A stretch of 13,773 nt of DNA, taken from NCBI GenBank assembly GCA_900557035.1, contig USRA01000054.1, positions 1-13,773 on the forward strand. The letters run 5' to 3'. Positions 7,223 through 13,773 of the stretch are shown here, piece after piece (position 1 is the stretch's first letter; every line of letters starts with the position of its first letter). Position numbers and translations under genes: made by a program. The notes below the pieces were generated by a model. The model ran no database searches and was not told the DNA's origin. It saw nothing but the letters and a program-made list of their open reading frames with translations. The DNA is from an uncultured Prevotella sp. GTDB lineage: Bacteria > Bacteroidota > Bacteroidia > Bacteroidales > Bacteroidaceae.

Positions 7223-8495
7223 TTACCCTTTTACCTTTATAATGTGGTGTCTGCGATGCTTTCTCGACAATCTTCTGTGCTTGTAGTGCTCGAATTTCTT
7301 GATAGAAACGAAGACGGTTAAGCCCAAGACTACTGCAAGAAGAAAAATCACGATGCCGCCACCCAGGTTGTCACCCTTTACTTTCGACCACATATCCAGA
7401 ACTTCCGGGGTTATGGTCGCCGGCATCATGAATCATGGCGCATCTTGCCACCACCATACTGTCTGGATACATAATCGGGTTCAGGTGCGCATCCCTGCCC
7501 TCCTCTCCGAAGAAATAAGCCAGATTCCCGGTCTCTGGGTAAGCCTCTCTGTCGCTCATCGCTTCGAAGACCTTCTTGCCCGCTACGCTGCTTACATAAC
7601 CCGTGGTTTCCATATTGGCGAGAGCCACATCCTCTCGGCAGAGATAGTTGATGAAGTAGGAAGCAGCCTTCGGATTGCGGGAATACTTCGGAATCACCCA
7701 ACCATCGAACCATACGTTGCTTCCTTCCTTAGGTACCTCATAGCCCAAATCTACGCCCACTTTTTCAGCCTCTTCTATCGCCCAGACCGCATCACCGCTC
7801 CAGGTCATATTCAGATAAGCCTTGCCTTTGGTCATCGTCTCCTTGCCGAAATCAGCTTCCCATTCCTCGATGTTCGGTTTCAGCGCTTTCAGCTGTTTCT
7901 CTACGATGGCAACTGCTTTTGATGAATAATCGTTCATCAGTTCCGGAACGGTCACCTTGCCGGCAGCCAGTTCCTTGCGGTGCTCCCAGATCAGAGCGGT
8001 GCCGTAAGAATCGCGGTAGGAATCCTTCATCAGGAGCTTGCCACGGTATTTGGAGTTCCACAGTGTGCCCCAGGTTTGCGCATCTTTTATAGGTACGTGT
8101 ACCTTATTATATAAGATACCGCAGGGCGTCTTACCGAAAGCAGTGTCGATAGGTAGCAGAAGGTCTTTGCGAAGCATTCGCTCGATGATGTATTCTGATG
8201 GGCACACCACATAGTAATCTTCGTGACCACGTTCAATCTTGGTGAGCATCACCTCATTGATGTCGAAGGTCTGGTAGATGACGCGGATCTTCTTGCCCGT
8301 CTGCTCCTCATACCATTTCGGAAATTCAGCAAGAATATCCTCATCGATGTAATCTCCCCAGTTGTAAACCTTCAGAATCTCCTCTCTGTTCTCCTTGTTG
8401 TAACAGGATGAGAGCGGCAGAATCATCAGCAGGGTCAGGAAAAGAAAAGCTATTGGCTTAACTCCTTTAACTCCCAAAAATATCTTGTTCTTCAT
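7223..8495 (-). pseudogene. potD: Spermidine/putrescine-binding lipoprotein PotD, damaged
   Basis: Polyamine-binding component of a PotABCD ABC importer. The N-terminus is a lipoprotein signal with lipobox LSSC (C31). Characteristic segments follow: VYNWGDYIDEDIL, PSEYIIERML, WNSKYRGKLLMKDS, MTWSGDAVWAIEEA, WFDGWVIPKYS. Two lesions are visible. First, at residues 124/125 (about 8120-8126) FGKTP runs straight into CGILYNK; a PotD normally has some 25-45 more residues here, including the segment ending YxWGT before GILYN, so an in-frame deletion is inferred. Second, near 7411-7418 the frame shifts: frame one ends at 7371 as HNPGSSGYVVESKG, while the neighbouring frame carries the expected tail TPEVLDMWSKVKGDNLGGG, a transmembrane helix and a basic end, stopping at 7223. 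A single extra A in GACCATAACC explains the shift. The start is 1 base after the upstream permease stop. Confidence 0.75.
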
Positions 8496-8496
8496 C

Positions 8497-9153
8497 TTAT
8501 TTCTTCTTGTTTTTTTCTGAACGACGATTGATGATAATCAGCATCACGAGCACCAATACGAAGATGATCGTACTCAGCGGACGAAGTTCCGGCGTCAAGC
8601 CTCCCTTTCTGGCATCGGCATAGATGAAGGTGGAGAGTGTTTCCAATCCCTCGTTTCCGATGGTGAAGATGGTGACGGCGAAATCGTCGATACTCATCGT
8701 GATGGCGAGCATGAAGCCCGAAATCATACCGGGCAGAATCTCCGGAATAATCACCTTGCGCAATGCCTGCATCGGTGAAGCTCTCAAATCGAGTGCCGCC
8801 TCATAGAGGTTCGGGTTCATCTGCTTCAGTCTAGGCATCACACTCAGGATGACGTAGGGCAGACAGAAGGTGATGTGAGAGAGAACCACCGTGGTATAGC
8901 CCTGCGGAATGCCCAGCGTGATGAAGAGCAGGAAGAGCATGATGAGCGAGAGGGCTGCACCATAGTTCCACATCGAATTGTTGATATTCTCCTGGATGGT
9001 GGTACCGAAGAGCTTGATGTTGTTCATTGTCAGCAATTCCGAGATAGCAAAGGTGGAGATGGTTGGCATGAACACCATCAGGATTCCGCTTGCCCCGCCC
9101 GGCATCGACAGTGGCAGTATCACTTTATAGAACTGTTGCCAAGGCGATGCGCC
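8497..9153 (-). pseudogene. PotB-PotC permease deletion-fusion
   Basis: A fragment of the two membrane permeases of the polyamine importer. From 9153 the frame reads GASPWQQFYKVILPLSMPG, the cytoplasmic EAA loop of a PotB-type permease, continuing through ELLTMNNIKLFGTTIQENI and WNYGAALSLIML. It then passes at about 8905-8940 into PotC sequence (LGIPQGYTTVV, ITFCLPYVILS), with a second EAA loop EAALDLRASPMQALRKVIIPE and the PotC tail SIDDFAVTIFTIGNEGLETLSTFIY. Two EAA loops only about 125 residues apart cannot occur in one normal permease of about 260 residues. The 5' part of potB is missing: upstream of 9153 the frame meets TGA at 9165-9163. The longest translatable piece starts at GTG 9123 (208 residues) and would lack the first helices, so it is very unlikely to transport. 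Confidence 0.8.
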
Positions 9154-9212
9154 TTTTGTATGTCAATGATGTGCTGTGCAGTCTTATTTATTTTTTTGTT
9201 TAAATTTGGCTG

Positions 9213-9220
9213 CAAAGTTA
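9213..9220 (-). promoter_or_regulatory. -7 box, probably the original pot operon promoter
   Basis: TAACTTTG on the minus strand, about 60 bases before the truncated potB sequence; the -33 element is poor. The short stretch between holds T-A-Q-H-I-I-D-I-Q-K in one frame, which could be the first residues of PotA, suggesting potA was removed almost whole; this is weak. The block GCAAAGTTAC followed by CATTTTCGACA is nearly the same as at the ATPase promoter (5232-5252). Confidence 0.4.
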
Positions 9221-9253
9221 CTCATTTTCGACAAGAAAATGCTATAAAAATAC

Positions 9254-9292
9254 AAAAAAATAGCCTCTGCAAGTTATAATCGTATTGCAGAG
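9254..9292 (-). terminator. Intrinsic terminator of the PH-like gene
   Basis: On the minus strand CTCTGCAA (9292-9285) pairs with TTGCAGAG (9272-9265) over a 12-base loop, followed after GCTA by TTTTTTT (9260-9254). It is 33 bases past the end of the PH-like gene and separates it from the pot remnants. Confidence 0.7.
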
Positions 9293-9324
9293 ACTAAAAA
9301 TGTTTGATTTGGGGATACAGAAGT

Positions 9325-9866
9325 CTAAACTTCTGCATATTTATTCGTAATATATGCAAGATGGGCAGCGTTGTTATGCAGCAAATGTGCCTTGCCCATC
9401 TTCTTGAGGAGTATGGTAACCTGTTCTATGCTTCTGTCGAAGTCATAGGTCTTCCATCTTGTCTTGAAGAAGAAACTCTTTGGAATGGCTAGATAGCTTT
9501 CATTACTCTTCCAGAAGAGTACTGAGTCTGTATTTGTGTTTATCTGCTGGCAGCCTGCATAGTTAATCACGTAGATATTCTTGTTGCAGCCAATGCATTT
9601 TGGGATATAGACGATGCGTCTGTTGGTGATAACCAGTCCCTCTGTCCGGTTGTCCAGATAGAAGTATCTCGAGCCAGCAGAATGGTCTCGTCCAGTCTCA
9701 ACTTGAAGTTCTTTCTAAACATCTCCTCCACCTTGGCTGGAATGTCTAGGATGAAGCAATCTACTGCATTGCTCTGGTGAATGATCGGAACATCGCCATA
9801 GCGATGAGCGCGTACGCCTTCTTCGAAAAGTTTCGTACAATGAAAATCGTAATCGTATCGTTCCAT
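9325..9866 (-). pseudogene. Small PH-like domain protein, frameshifted
   Basis: Two overlapping frames join into one protein of about 180 residues. The first begins MERYDYDFHCTKLFEEG at 9866 and runs through AKVEEMFRKNFKLRLDETILLA to about 9676. The second continues as GSRYFYLDNRTEGLVITNRR, IVYIPKCIGCNKNIYVINYA, SVLFWKSNESYLAIPKSFFF and ends AYITNKYAEV at 9325. The GLVITNRRIVYIPK strand pattern is typical of bacterial PH-like/GRAM domains, which is an assignment by eye. The break lies at GCTGGCTCGAGATAC (about 9670-9682); one lost base there would explain it. It could be a true mutation, a sequencing error, or less likely a -1 programmed frameshift; no slippery heptamer is evident. No signal peptide or membrane segment. 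Promoter and terminator are both intact. Confidence 0.55.
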
Positions 9867-9997
9867 AAGTTTTTTGTTAAAGATTATAAGTCATTTTATC
9901 ATATTACTAATAATTGCATTTGCAATAACATCTGTCTTTGGCTAAGCATCAATCATTTACTTTTCCTTGAATCTCGTATAATTTCTTTTTCAAAATA

Positions 9998-10015
9998 GCC
10001 GAGTGTAACGTATCT
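9998..10015 (-). repeat. Leader motif copy 2, shared with 26-43
   Basis: Minus-strand AGATACGTTACACTCGGC, 15 of 18 bases identical to the copy at 26-43. It begins 7 bases after the -7 box of the PH-like gene (10023-10030) and lies at the start of a roughly 150-base leader that also contains the near-palindrome ATTGCATTTGCAAT (9913-9926). Confidence 0.5.
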
Positions 10016-10022
10016 CTGGCCG

Positions 10023-10054
10023 CAAATATAAGGAAAAAAACGATAGGTTGCAAA
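10023..10054 (-). promoter_or_regulatory. Promoter of the PH-like gene
   Basis: On the minus strand TTTG (10051-10054), 20 bases, then TATATTTG (10023-10030), a full match to the Bacteroidota consensus. It is divergent from the SprT-like gene's promoter about 70 bases away. Confidence 0.7.
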
Positions 10055-10122
10055 TTTTTGAGGGATTATTTTCTAAAAAGAAGGGAAATGAAACAATTTG
10101 AACCAGTTTTTAGTGATTTGTT

Positions 10123-10153
10123 TTTGTTTTATGAGCAAAATGCTGTACCTTTG
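10123..10153 (+). promoter_or_regulatory. Promoter of the SprT-like gene, almost touching its start codon
   Basis: TTTG (10123-10126), 19 bases, then TACCTTTG (10146-10153). Only 5 bases separate the -7 box from the ATG at 10159, so the transcript would start at or within a few bases of the start codon. Confidence 0.7.
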
Positions 10154-10158
10154 CCGCC

Positions 10159-10824
10159 ATGATTGTAACAGTAGAATGGATGGAAGAGTGGTTTCAGCGT
10201 TTCGACCACGACTACTTCGGCGGCAAACTGCCCGTTCCGGAGTTGGGACTGACCCGTGCCAAGACTCGGCTGGGACAGCTTGCCTACAAGCGTGCCACTC
10301 GCTGGGGGCGCACCAAACTCTATGATTTCAAGCTTTCCATGAGTACGTATTACGATATGACCGACCGGCAGGCAAAGAGCGTCCTGCTCCATGAGATGAT
10401 TCACTACATCATCGGCTTTACCGGTTTGAAGGATACGGCTCCTCACGGCATCGTGTTCAGGGGGATGATGGATAATCTGAACAGGAAATACGGTTGGGAT
10501 ATCCGGGTGATGACTTCTACCAAGGGCTGGAAGGTGAGTGAGAGGGTAGAGGAGAGGCAGAAGGCGAAGGGACCGCAAACCTATCTGATGCTTGCCATAG
10601 AAATGCAGGATGGCAAGCATTATCTTTCGCGTGTGAATCCCAGCTTTGCCCGCCGCATAGAATCGAAACTATCTCTGGTTCGCGAGCTCCGTTCTCATCG
10701 CTGGTACACCACTCAGGAGTCTTATTTTGAGGATTATCCGCAGGTGAGAAGTCTTCGGGGCAGACGAATATCGAAGTCCGATTTCGAAAAGCTTCGGAAT
10801 GTGTTGATCCCATTCGAAATGTAA
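10159..10824 (+). CDS. SprT-like zinc metalloprotease domain protein
   Basis: A 221-residue cytoplasmic protein with the SprT-like fold. The N-terminal segment WFQRFDHDYFGGKLP is typical of the family. The zinc site HEMIH lies at residues 78-82, with a third histidine at H96 (TAPHGIVFRGMM). The C-terminal about 80 residues are basic and lack the Cys4 zinc ribbon of some SprT proteins. SprT-like domains are related to the eukaryotic DNA-protein crosslink protease SPRTN; a bacterial role is not firmly established, so no substrate is assigned. The start at 10159 gives an almost leaderless mRNA; the ATG at residue 8 (10180) is the alternative but would remove residues matching the family N-terminus. 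The thioredoxin-like gene follows after 67 bases and may be co-transcribed, since no good promoter lies between. Confidence 0.8.
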   Translation: MIVTVEWMEEWFQRFDHDYFGGKLPVPELGLTRAKTRLGQLAYKRATRWGRTKLYDFKLSMSTYYDMTDRQAKSVLLHEMIHYIIGFTGLKDTAPHGIVFRGMMDNLNRKYGWDIRVMTSTKGWKVSERVEERQKAKGPQTYLMLAIEMQDGKHYLSRVNPSFARRIESKLSLVRELRSHRWYTTQESYFEDYPQVRSLRGRRISKSDFEKLRNVLIPFEM

Positions 10825-10891
10825 GTCCTCTGATGTATAGTTAATAAAATGTATTGTATATTATAATGAATTTGAAAAATAAAGATATCGT

Positions 10892-11395
10892 ATGAAAAGA
10901 ATGATTACCATTGCCTTCATGATGACGGTTGTCGTGATGATGGCGCATGCTCAGGGAGCATTGAAGAGAGTGTATGATGAGACTATCGACCCGATGACTC
11001 AGATAGACGAGGGGTTGCAGAAGGCGAAGGCTGAGGGCAAGTTCGTAATTTGCCAGCTGGGTGGAAACTGGTGCCCATGGTGCCTGCGCTTTGCCGATTT
11101 CGTAGAGAAGGATACGGCGGTGAATAAGGCGGTGAACGATAACTTCGTGTATCTTCACGTGAATTACAATCCTCGCAAGAAGGAAGGCGATGCTTCTGTT
11201 GAGAAGGCTGCGCAGCTGATGAAGCGATTGAATCATCCTCAGCGTTTCGGTTTCCCTGTCTTCGTGGTTCTGGATGAGAATGGCAATGTACTCCATATTC
11301 AGGATTCCAGCTTCCTGGAGCAGGGCAAGGGTTACGATGAGCAGAAAACCCTCCGATTCCTGAAGAACTGGACTCCTAAGGCGGTGAAGCAGTAA
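10892..11395 (+). CDS. Periplasmic thioredoxin-like protein with CPWC motif
   Basis: A 167-residue protein with an N-terminal signal peptide (MKRMITIAFMMTVVVMMAHA, likely cut after A20) and a thioredoxin fold. It has a redox motif CPWC at residues 61-64 after GGNW and the cis-proline region GFPVFVVLDENG (P123). It is of the Thioredoxin_7/DUF255-like secreted type. It probably reduces or oxidises thiols of exported proteins; the partner and direction are not shown. It sits between the SprT-like gene and a strong bidirectional terminator. The spacer 10825-10891 is A/T-rich and has no clear -33/-7 pair or ribosome binding site. Confidence 0.85.
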   Translation: MKRMITIAFMMTVVVMMAHAQGALKRVYDETIDPMTQIDEGLQKAKAEGKFVICQLGGNWCPWCLRFADFVEKDTAVNKAVNDNFVYLHVNYNPRKKEGDASVEKAAQLMKRLNHPQRFGFPVFVVLDENGNVLHIQDSSFLEQGKGYDEQKTLRFLKNWTPKAVKQ

Positions 11396-11407
11396 GGCTG
11401 TAAATAC

Positions 11408-11447
11408 AAAAAGCTCCACATACCCAACCGGGCGTGTGGAGCTTTTT
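11408..11447. terminator. Bidirectional intrinsic terminator
   Basis: AAAAAGCTCCACA (11408-11420) and TGTGGAGCTTTTT (11435-11447) form a perfect 13-bp stem with A- and T-runs on both sides, and a smaller CCC/GGG pairing inside the loop. It serves the thioredoxin-like gene on the plus strand (13 bases past its stop) and dcp on the minus strand. Confidence 0.9.
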
Positions 11448-11498
11448 ATCATTATACGTCTCTGAACTTGCGAAACTTGAATACGTCTTATATGTCTT

Positions 11499-13640
11499 TT
11501 ACAATCCTCTTGCCTTCAGGAAACCAGAGGCATCTGGTTCCTTCATACCCGTGAAATCGGTGAACATTTCCATCTGGTCCTTAGTATTGCCACGGCTCAG
11601 AACCTTATCGCGGAATGCCTGACCGATAGCTGGATCCAAGGCACCATGCTTGGCAAAGTAATCTGCCACGTTCACGGCGAGCACCTCTGTCCAGAGATAG
11701 CTGTAGTAACCTGCTGCATAACCGCCGCCCCATACATGGTTGAAATAGGTGGTAGAGTAGCGAGGAGGAATCTGTGAATTGAGCAGACCTACATTGTTGA
11801 GGGCTTCCTTCTCGAACGCACCTGCCATATATGGAGATGGAATCTCGTCTGGTGTCAGCTCGTGCCAAGCCAGATCAAGGCAGGTAGCTGCCAGGTTCTC
11901 GCCCAAGGCATAGGCTGGCTGGAAGTTGATGCTCTTCAGCATGCGCTCCTTCAGGTCGGCTGGCATTGGAGCACCAGTCTCTGTATGACGGGCGTAGTGG
12001 TCGAAAATCTCTGGGATGCTGGCAAACGACTCGTTAAACTGTGATGGCATTTCCACGAAGTCGCGAGCCACAGCTGTACCTGAAAGGGTATTGTAGCCGC
12101 ACTTTGACAACATGCCGTGGAGGGCGTGACCGAACTCATGGAACATGGTGCAAACCTCATCCCATGTAATCAGGGTAGGCTGACCCTCTGGAGCCTTGGC
12201 GTTGTTGCATACATTATAGATAATAGGCAACTGTCCCCACTTGTCGCTCTGCTTGGCAAAAGCACTCATCCAGGCACCGCCACGCTTGGTAGGACGGCGG
12301 AAGTAGTCGCAGTAGAAGAGGGCGATAGGCTTGCCGCTCTTGTCGCTTACCTCGAATACCTTCATATCTGGGTGATAGGTAGGAATGTCCTTGCGCTGCT
12401 TGAAGTTCAATCCATATACGCGATGAGCAGCATAGAATACACCGTTTATCTGAACGCTATCCACATTGAAGTAAGGCTTGATTTCATCGTCAGAGATATT
12501 GAGCATCTCCTTCTTCATCTTGGCAGAATAGTAGAAGCGGTCGTATGGCTGGAGCTTGAAGTCCTTGCCCTCGCTCTTCTGTGCGTAAGCCTCTATCTCG
12601 CGGGTCTCGGCATCAGCCTTAGGAGCGTATTCCTTGATGAGGCTCTGCAGGAAGTTGTTTACGTTCTTGGCAGTCTTTGCCATCGTCTTCTCTAGTGAAT
12701 AATCTGCATAGGTGCTGTAGCCCATCAGCTGTCCCTTCTCGGCACGCAACTTGGCAATCTCGGTTACGATAGGGAAGGTGTTGAACTTAGGGTCGGTGCC
12801 GTCGGCACGGTGGATGCTTGCCATATAAACCTTGCGGCGGAGCTCACGGTTCTGGAGATTGGTGAGGATAGCCTGCTGGGTAGTGTTCACGATGACGATG
12901 CAGTATGGAGCCTTGTTGCCCAGGCTTTCTGCATCTTTCTTGCACTGTGCGATGTCGGCGTCGCTGAGTCCGGCAAGTTCTTCCTTGCTGTTCACCCAAA
13001 CCACAGCGTTGTTGGTAGCTGCAGGAAGAAGATTGCCAAACTGTTCCTGGAGGTCTGAAATGCGGGTGTTGATCTGCTTCATGCGCTCCATTTTCTCTGG
13101 AGAGAGCAGGGCACCTGAGCGGACGAAGCCTTTGTAGATGACTTCGGTGAGTCGCTTGTCTTCGCCCTTGAGCTTGCTGTACTCATGGTCGTAAACGTAT
13201 TTGATACGTTCGAAGAGTTTCTGATTGAATGAAATCTCGTTGTCCAGATCGGTGAGCAGAGGCATTACCTTCTTCTGGGCTTCTGCGATGCCTGGAGTCT
13301 TGTGTGCGCTGGTAAGACCGAAGAATACATTGGAAACACGGTCCAGCAACATACCGCTGTTCTCGTAAGCGAGGATGGTGTTCTGGAAAGTAGGCTTCTT
13401 CTTGTTACTGATAATCTTCTGGATGTTGGCACGCTGTTCCTTGATGCCAGCTTCGAAGGCTGGGAGGTAGTCGCTCTCCTGAATCTTGCTGAAATCAGGA
13501 GCGCCGAAAGGAAGGCTGCTCTTCTGCAGGAGAGGGTTCTGACGGTTGCCGCCTGCATTCTGGGCAAACGATGAGGTTGGCATCTGCAAGAGTGTTGCGG
13601 CCAAACCGAGGGTAAGAAATGTCTTGTTAAGTTTCATCAT
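11499..13640 (-). CDS. dcp: Peptidyl-dipeptidase Dcp, M3 family metallopeptidase, exported
   Basis: A 713-residue zinc peptidase of the M3A (thimet oligopeptidase/Dcp) family, which removes dipeptides from the C-termini of oligopeptides. The zinc site is H501-E-F-G-H505 with the third ligand E530; the 29-residue spacing equals that of E. coli Dcp (H470/H474/E499). Other family segments: QPTLITWDEVCTMFHEFGHA, DFVEMPSQFNE, and the C-terminal YLWTEVLAVNVADYF. Unlike E. coli Dcp it has a signal peptide (about residues 1-27, ending SSFAQ), so it probably works in the periplasm. Two adjacent ATG codons (13640 and 13637) could start it. The length is normal and no lesion is seen. It has its own promoter (13681-13713) and the shared terminator at 11408-11447. 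Confidence 0.95.
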   Translation of the reverse strand: MMKLNKTFLTLGLAATLLQMPTSSFAQNAGGNRQNPLLQKSSLPFGAPDFSKIQESDYLPAFEAGIKEQRANIQKIISNKKKPTFQNTILAYENSGMLLDRVSNVFFGLTSAHKTPGIAEAQKKVMPLLTDLDNEISFNQKLFERIKYVYDHEYSKLKGEDKRLTEVIYKGFVRSGALLSPEKMERMKQINTRISDLQEQFGNLLPAATNNAVVWVNSKEELAGLSDADIAQCKKDAESLGNKAPYCIVIVNTTQQAILTNLQNRELRRKVYMASIHRADGTDPKFNTFPIVTEIAKLRAEKGQLMGYSTYADYSLEKTMAKTAKNVNNFLQSLIKEYAPKADAETREIEAYAQKSEGKDFKLQPYDRFYYSAKMKKEMLNISDDEIKPYFNVDSVQINGVFYAAHRVYGLNFKQRKDIPTYHPDMKVFEVSDKSGKPIALFYCDYFRRPTKRGGAWMSAFAKQSDKWGQLPIIYNVCNNAKAPEGQPTLITWDEVCTMFHEFGHALHGMLSKCGYNTLSGTAVARDFVEMPSQFNESFASIPEIFDHYARHTETGAPMPADLKERMLKSINFQPAYALGENLAATCLDLAWHELTPDEIPSPYMAGAFEKEALNNVGLLNSQIPPRYSTTYFNHVWGGGYAAGYYSYLWTEVLAVNVADYFAKHGALDPAIGQAFRDKVLSRGNTKDQMEMFTDFTGMKEPDASGFLKARGL

Positions 13641-13680
13641 GTTTTTTTGTTTATATTGTGTTTATATCGAATTTATTTTG

Positions 13681-13713
13681 CAAAGATACGTTTTTATTTC
13701 GGATTATCGCACA
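13681..13713 (-). promoter_or_regulatory. Promoter of dcp
   Basis: TATCTTTG on the minus strand (13681-13688) is a good -7 box; the -33 candidate TGTG (13710-13713, 21 bases upstream) is imperfect. The leader to the start codon is about 35-40 A/T-rich bases. Confidence 0.55.
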
Positions 13714-13721
13714 TTTTATTC

Positions 13722-13751
13722 ATTGTATATTACTTTTTTTTATTATCTTTG
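13722..13751 (+). promoter_or_regulatory. Divergent promoter for a gene right of the window
   Basis: ATTG (13722-13725), 18 bases, then TATCTTTG (13744-13751) on the plus strand. It lies back to back with the dcp promoter. The downstream gene is outside the window. Confidence 0.5.
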
Positions 13752-13773
13752 CATAGAAATTCAACATCAGGGT

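Noticed and set aside
9123..9180. Clear PotA coding fragment upstream of the permease fusion
   Set aside because: Only about ten residues resembling a PotA N-terminus are readable and no start codon precedes them, so it is mentioned only as a weak hint.
9670..9682. Programmed -1 frameshift in the PH-like gene
   Set aside because: No slippery heptamer or downstream pseudoknot is evident; a one-base loss is simpler.
12117..12695. Plus-strand open frame of 192 codons inside dcp
   Set aside because: Shadow of the dcp coding strand; no promoter or family resemblance.

Overview
The window looks like a chromosomal segment from a Bacteroidales bacterium, most likely of the Prevotella/Segatella type. 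At least six intergenic regions carry the Bacteroidota promoter pair (TTTG, 19-20 bases, TAnnTTTG). Shine-Dalgarno sites are weak or absent. The proteins (long GDP-fucose synthase, DUF4143-type ATPase, TM-tailed PotD, secreted M3 peptidase) are of types common in that group. The genus is an inference, not a database match.

Layout. 1-1720: a divergent promoter for a gene off the left edge, then a RecD-like superfamily 1 helicase carrying an unusual in-frame low-complexity insert made of 7-base repeats. 1835-4282: a clean two-gene operon, gmd-fcl, with promoter and terminator, which makes GDP-L-fucose from GDP-mannose. 4343-5288: the wreck of an AAA+/DUF4143 ATPase gene on the minus strand, whose promoter and leader hold five direct repeats spaced exactly 33 bp apart. 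5539-6765: a secreted PQQ-type beta-propeller protein with a perfect hairpin across its stop codon. 6871-7110: tRNA-Tyr(GTA) on the minus strand with its own promoter and terminator. 7223-9220: the remains of a polyamine ABC transporter operon (potABCD), in which potA is essentially gone, potB and potC are collapsed into one deletion-fusion, and potD has an internal deletion and a frameshift. 9254-10054: a frameshifted PH-like-domain gene with promoter and terminator. 10123-11447: a SprT-like metalloprotease gene with almost no leader and a periplasmic thioredoxin-like gene, then a bidirectional terminator. 11499-13713: a large secreted M3 peptidyl-dipeptidase (Dcp) on the minus strand, and at the right edge a divergent promoter for a gene outside the window.

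The window falls into two kinds of sequence. Both ends (helicase, gmd-fcl, sprT-like, thioredoxin-like, dcp) are intact housekeeping genes. The centre (4.3-9.9 kb) holds three loci with nonsense, frameshift or deletion lesions beside an intact propeller gene and tRNA. This could be true gene decay or partly assembly error; read mapping would separate the two.

The most interesting non-coding signals are the 33-bp-periodic repeat array at 5139-5288, the heptamer element inside the helicase gene, and a leader motif shared by two separate promoters (26-43 and 9998-10015).
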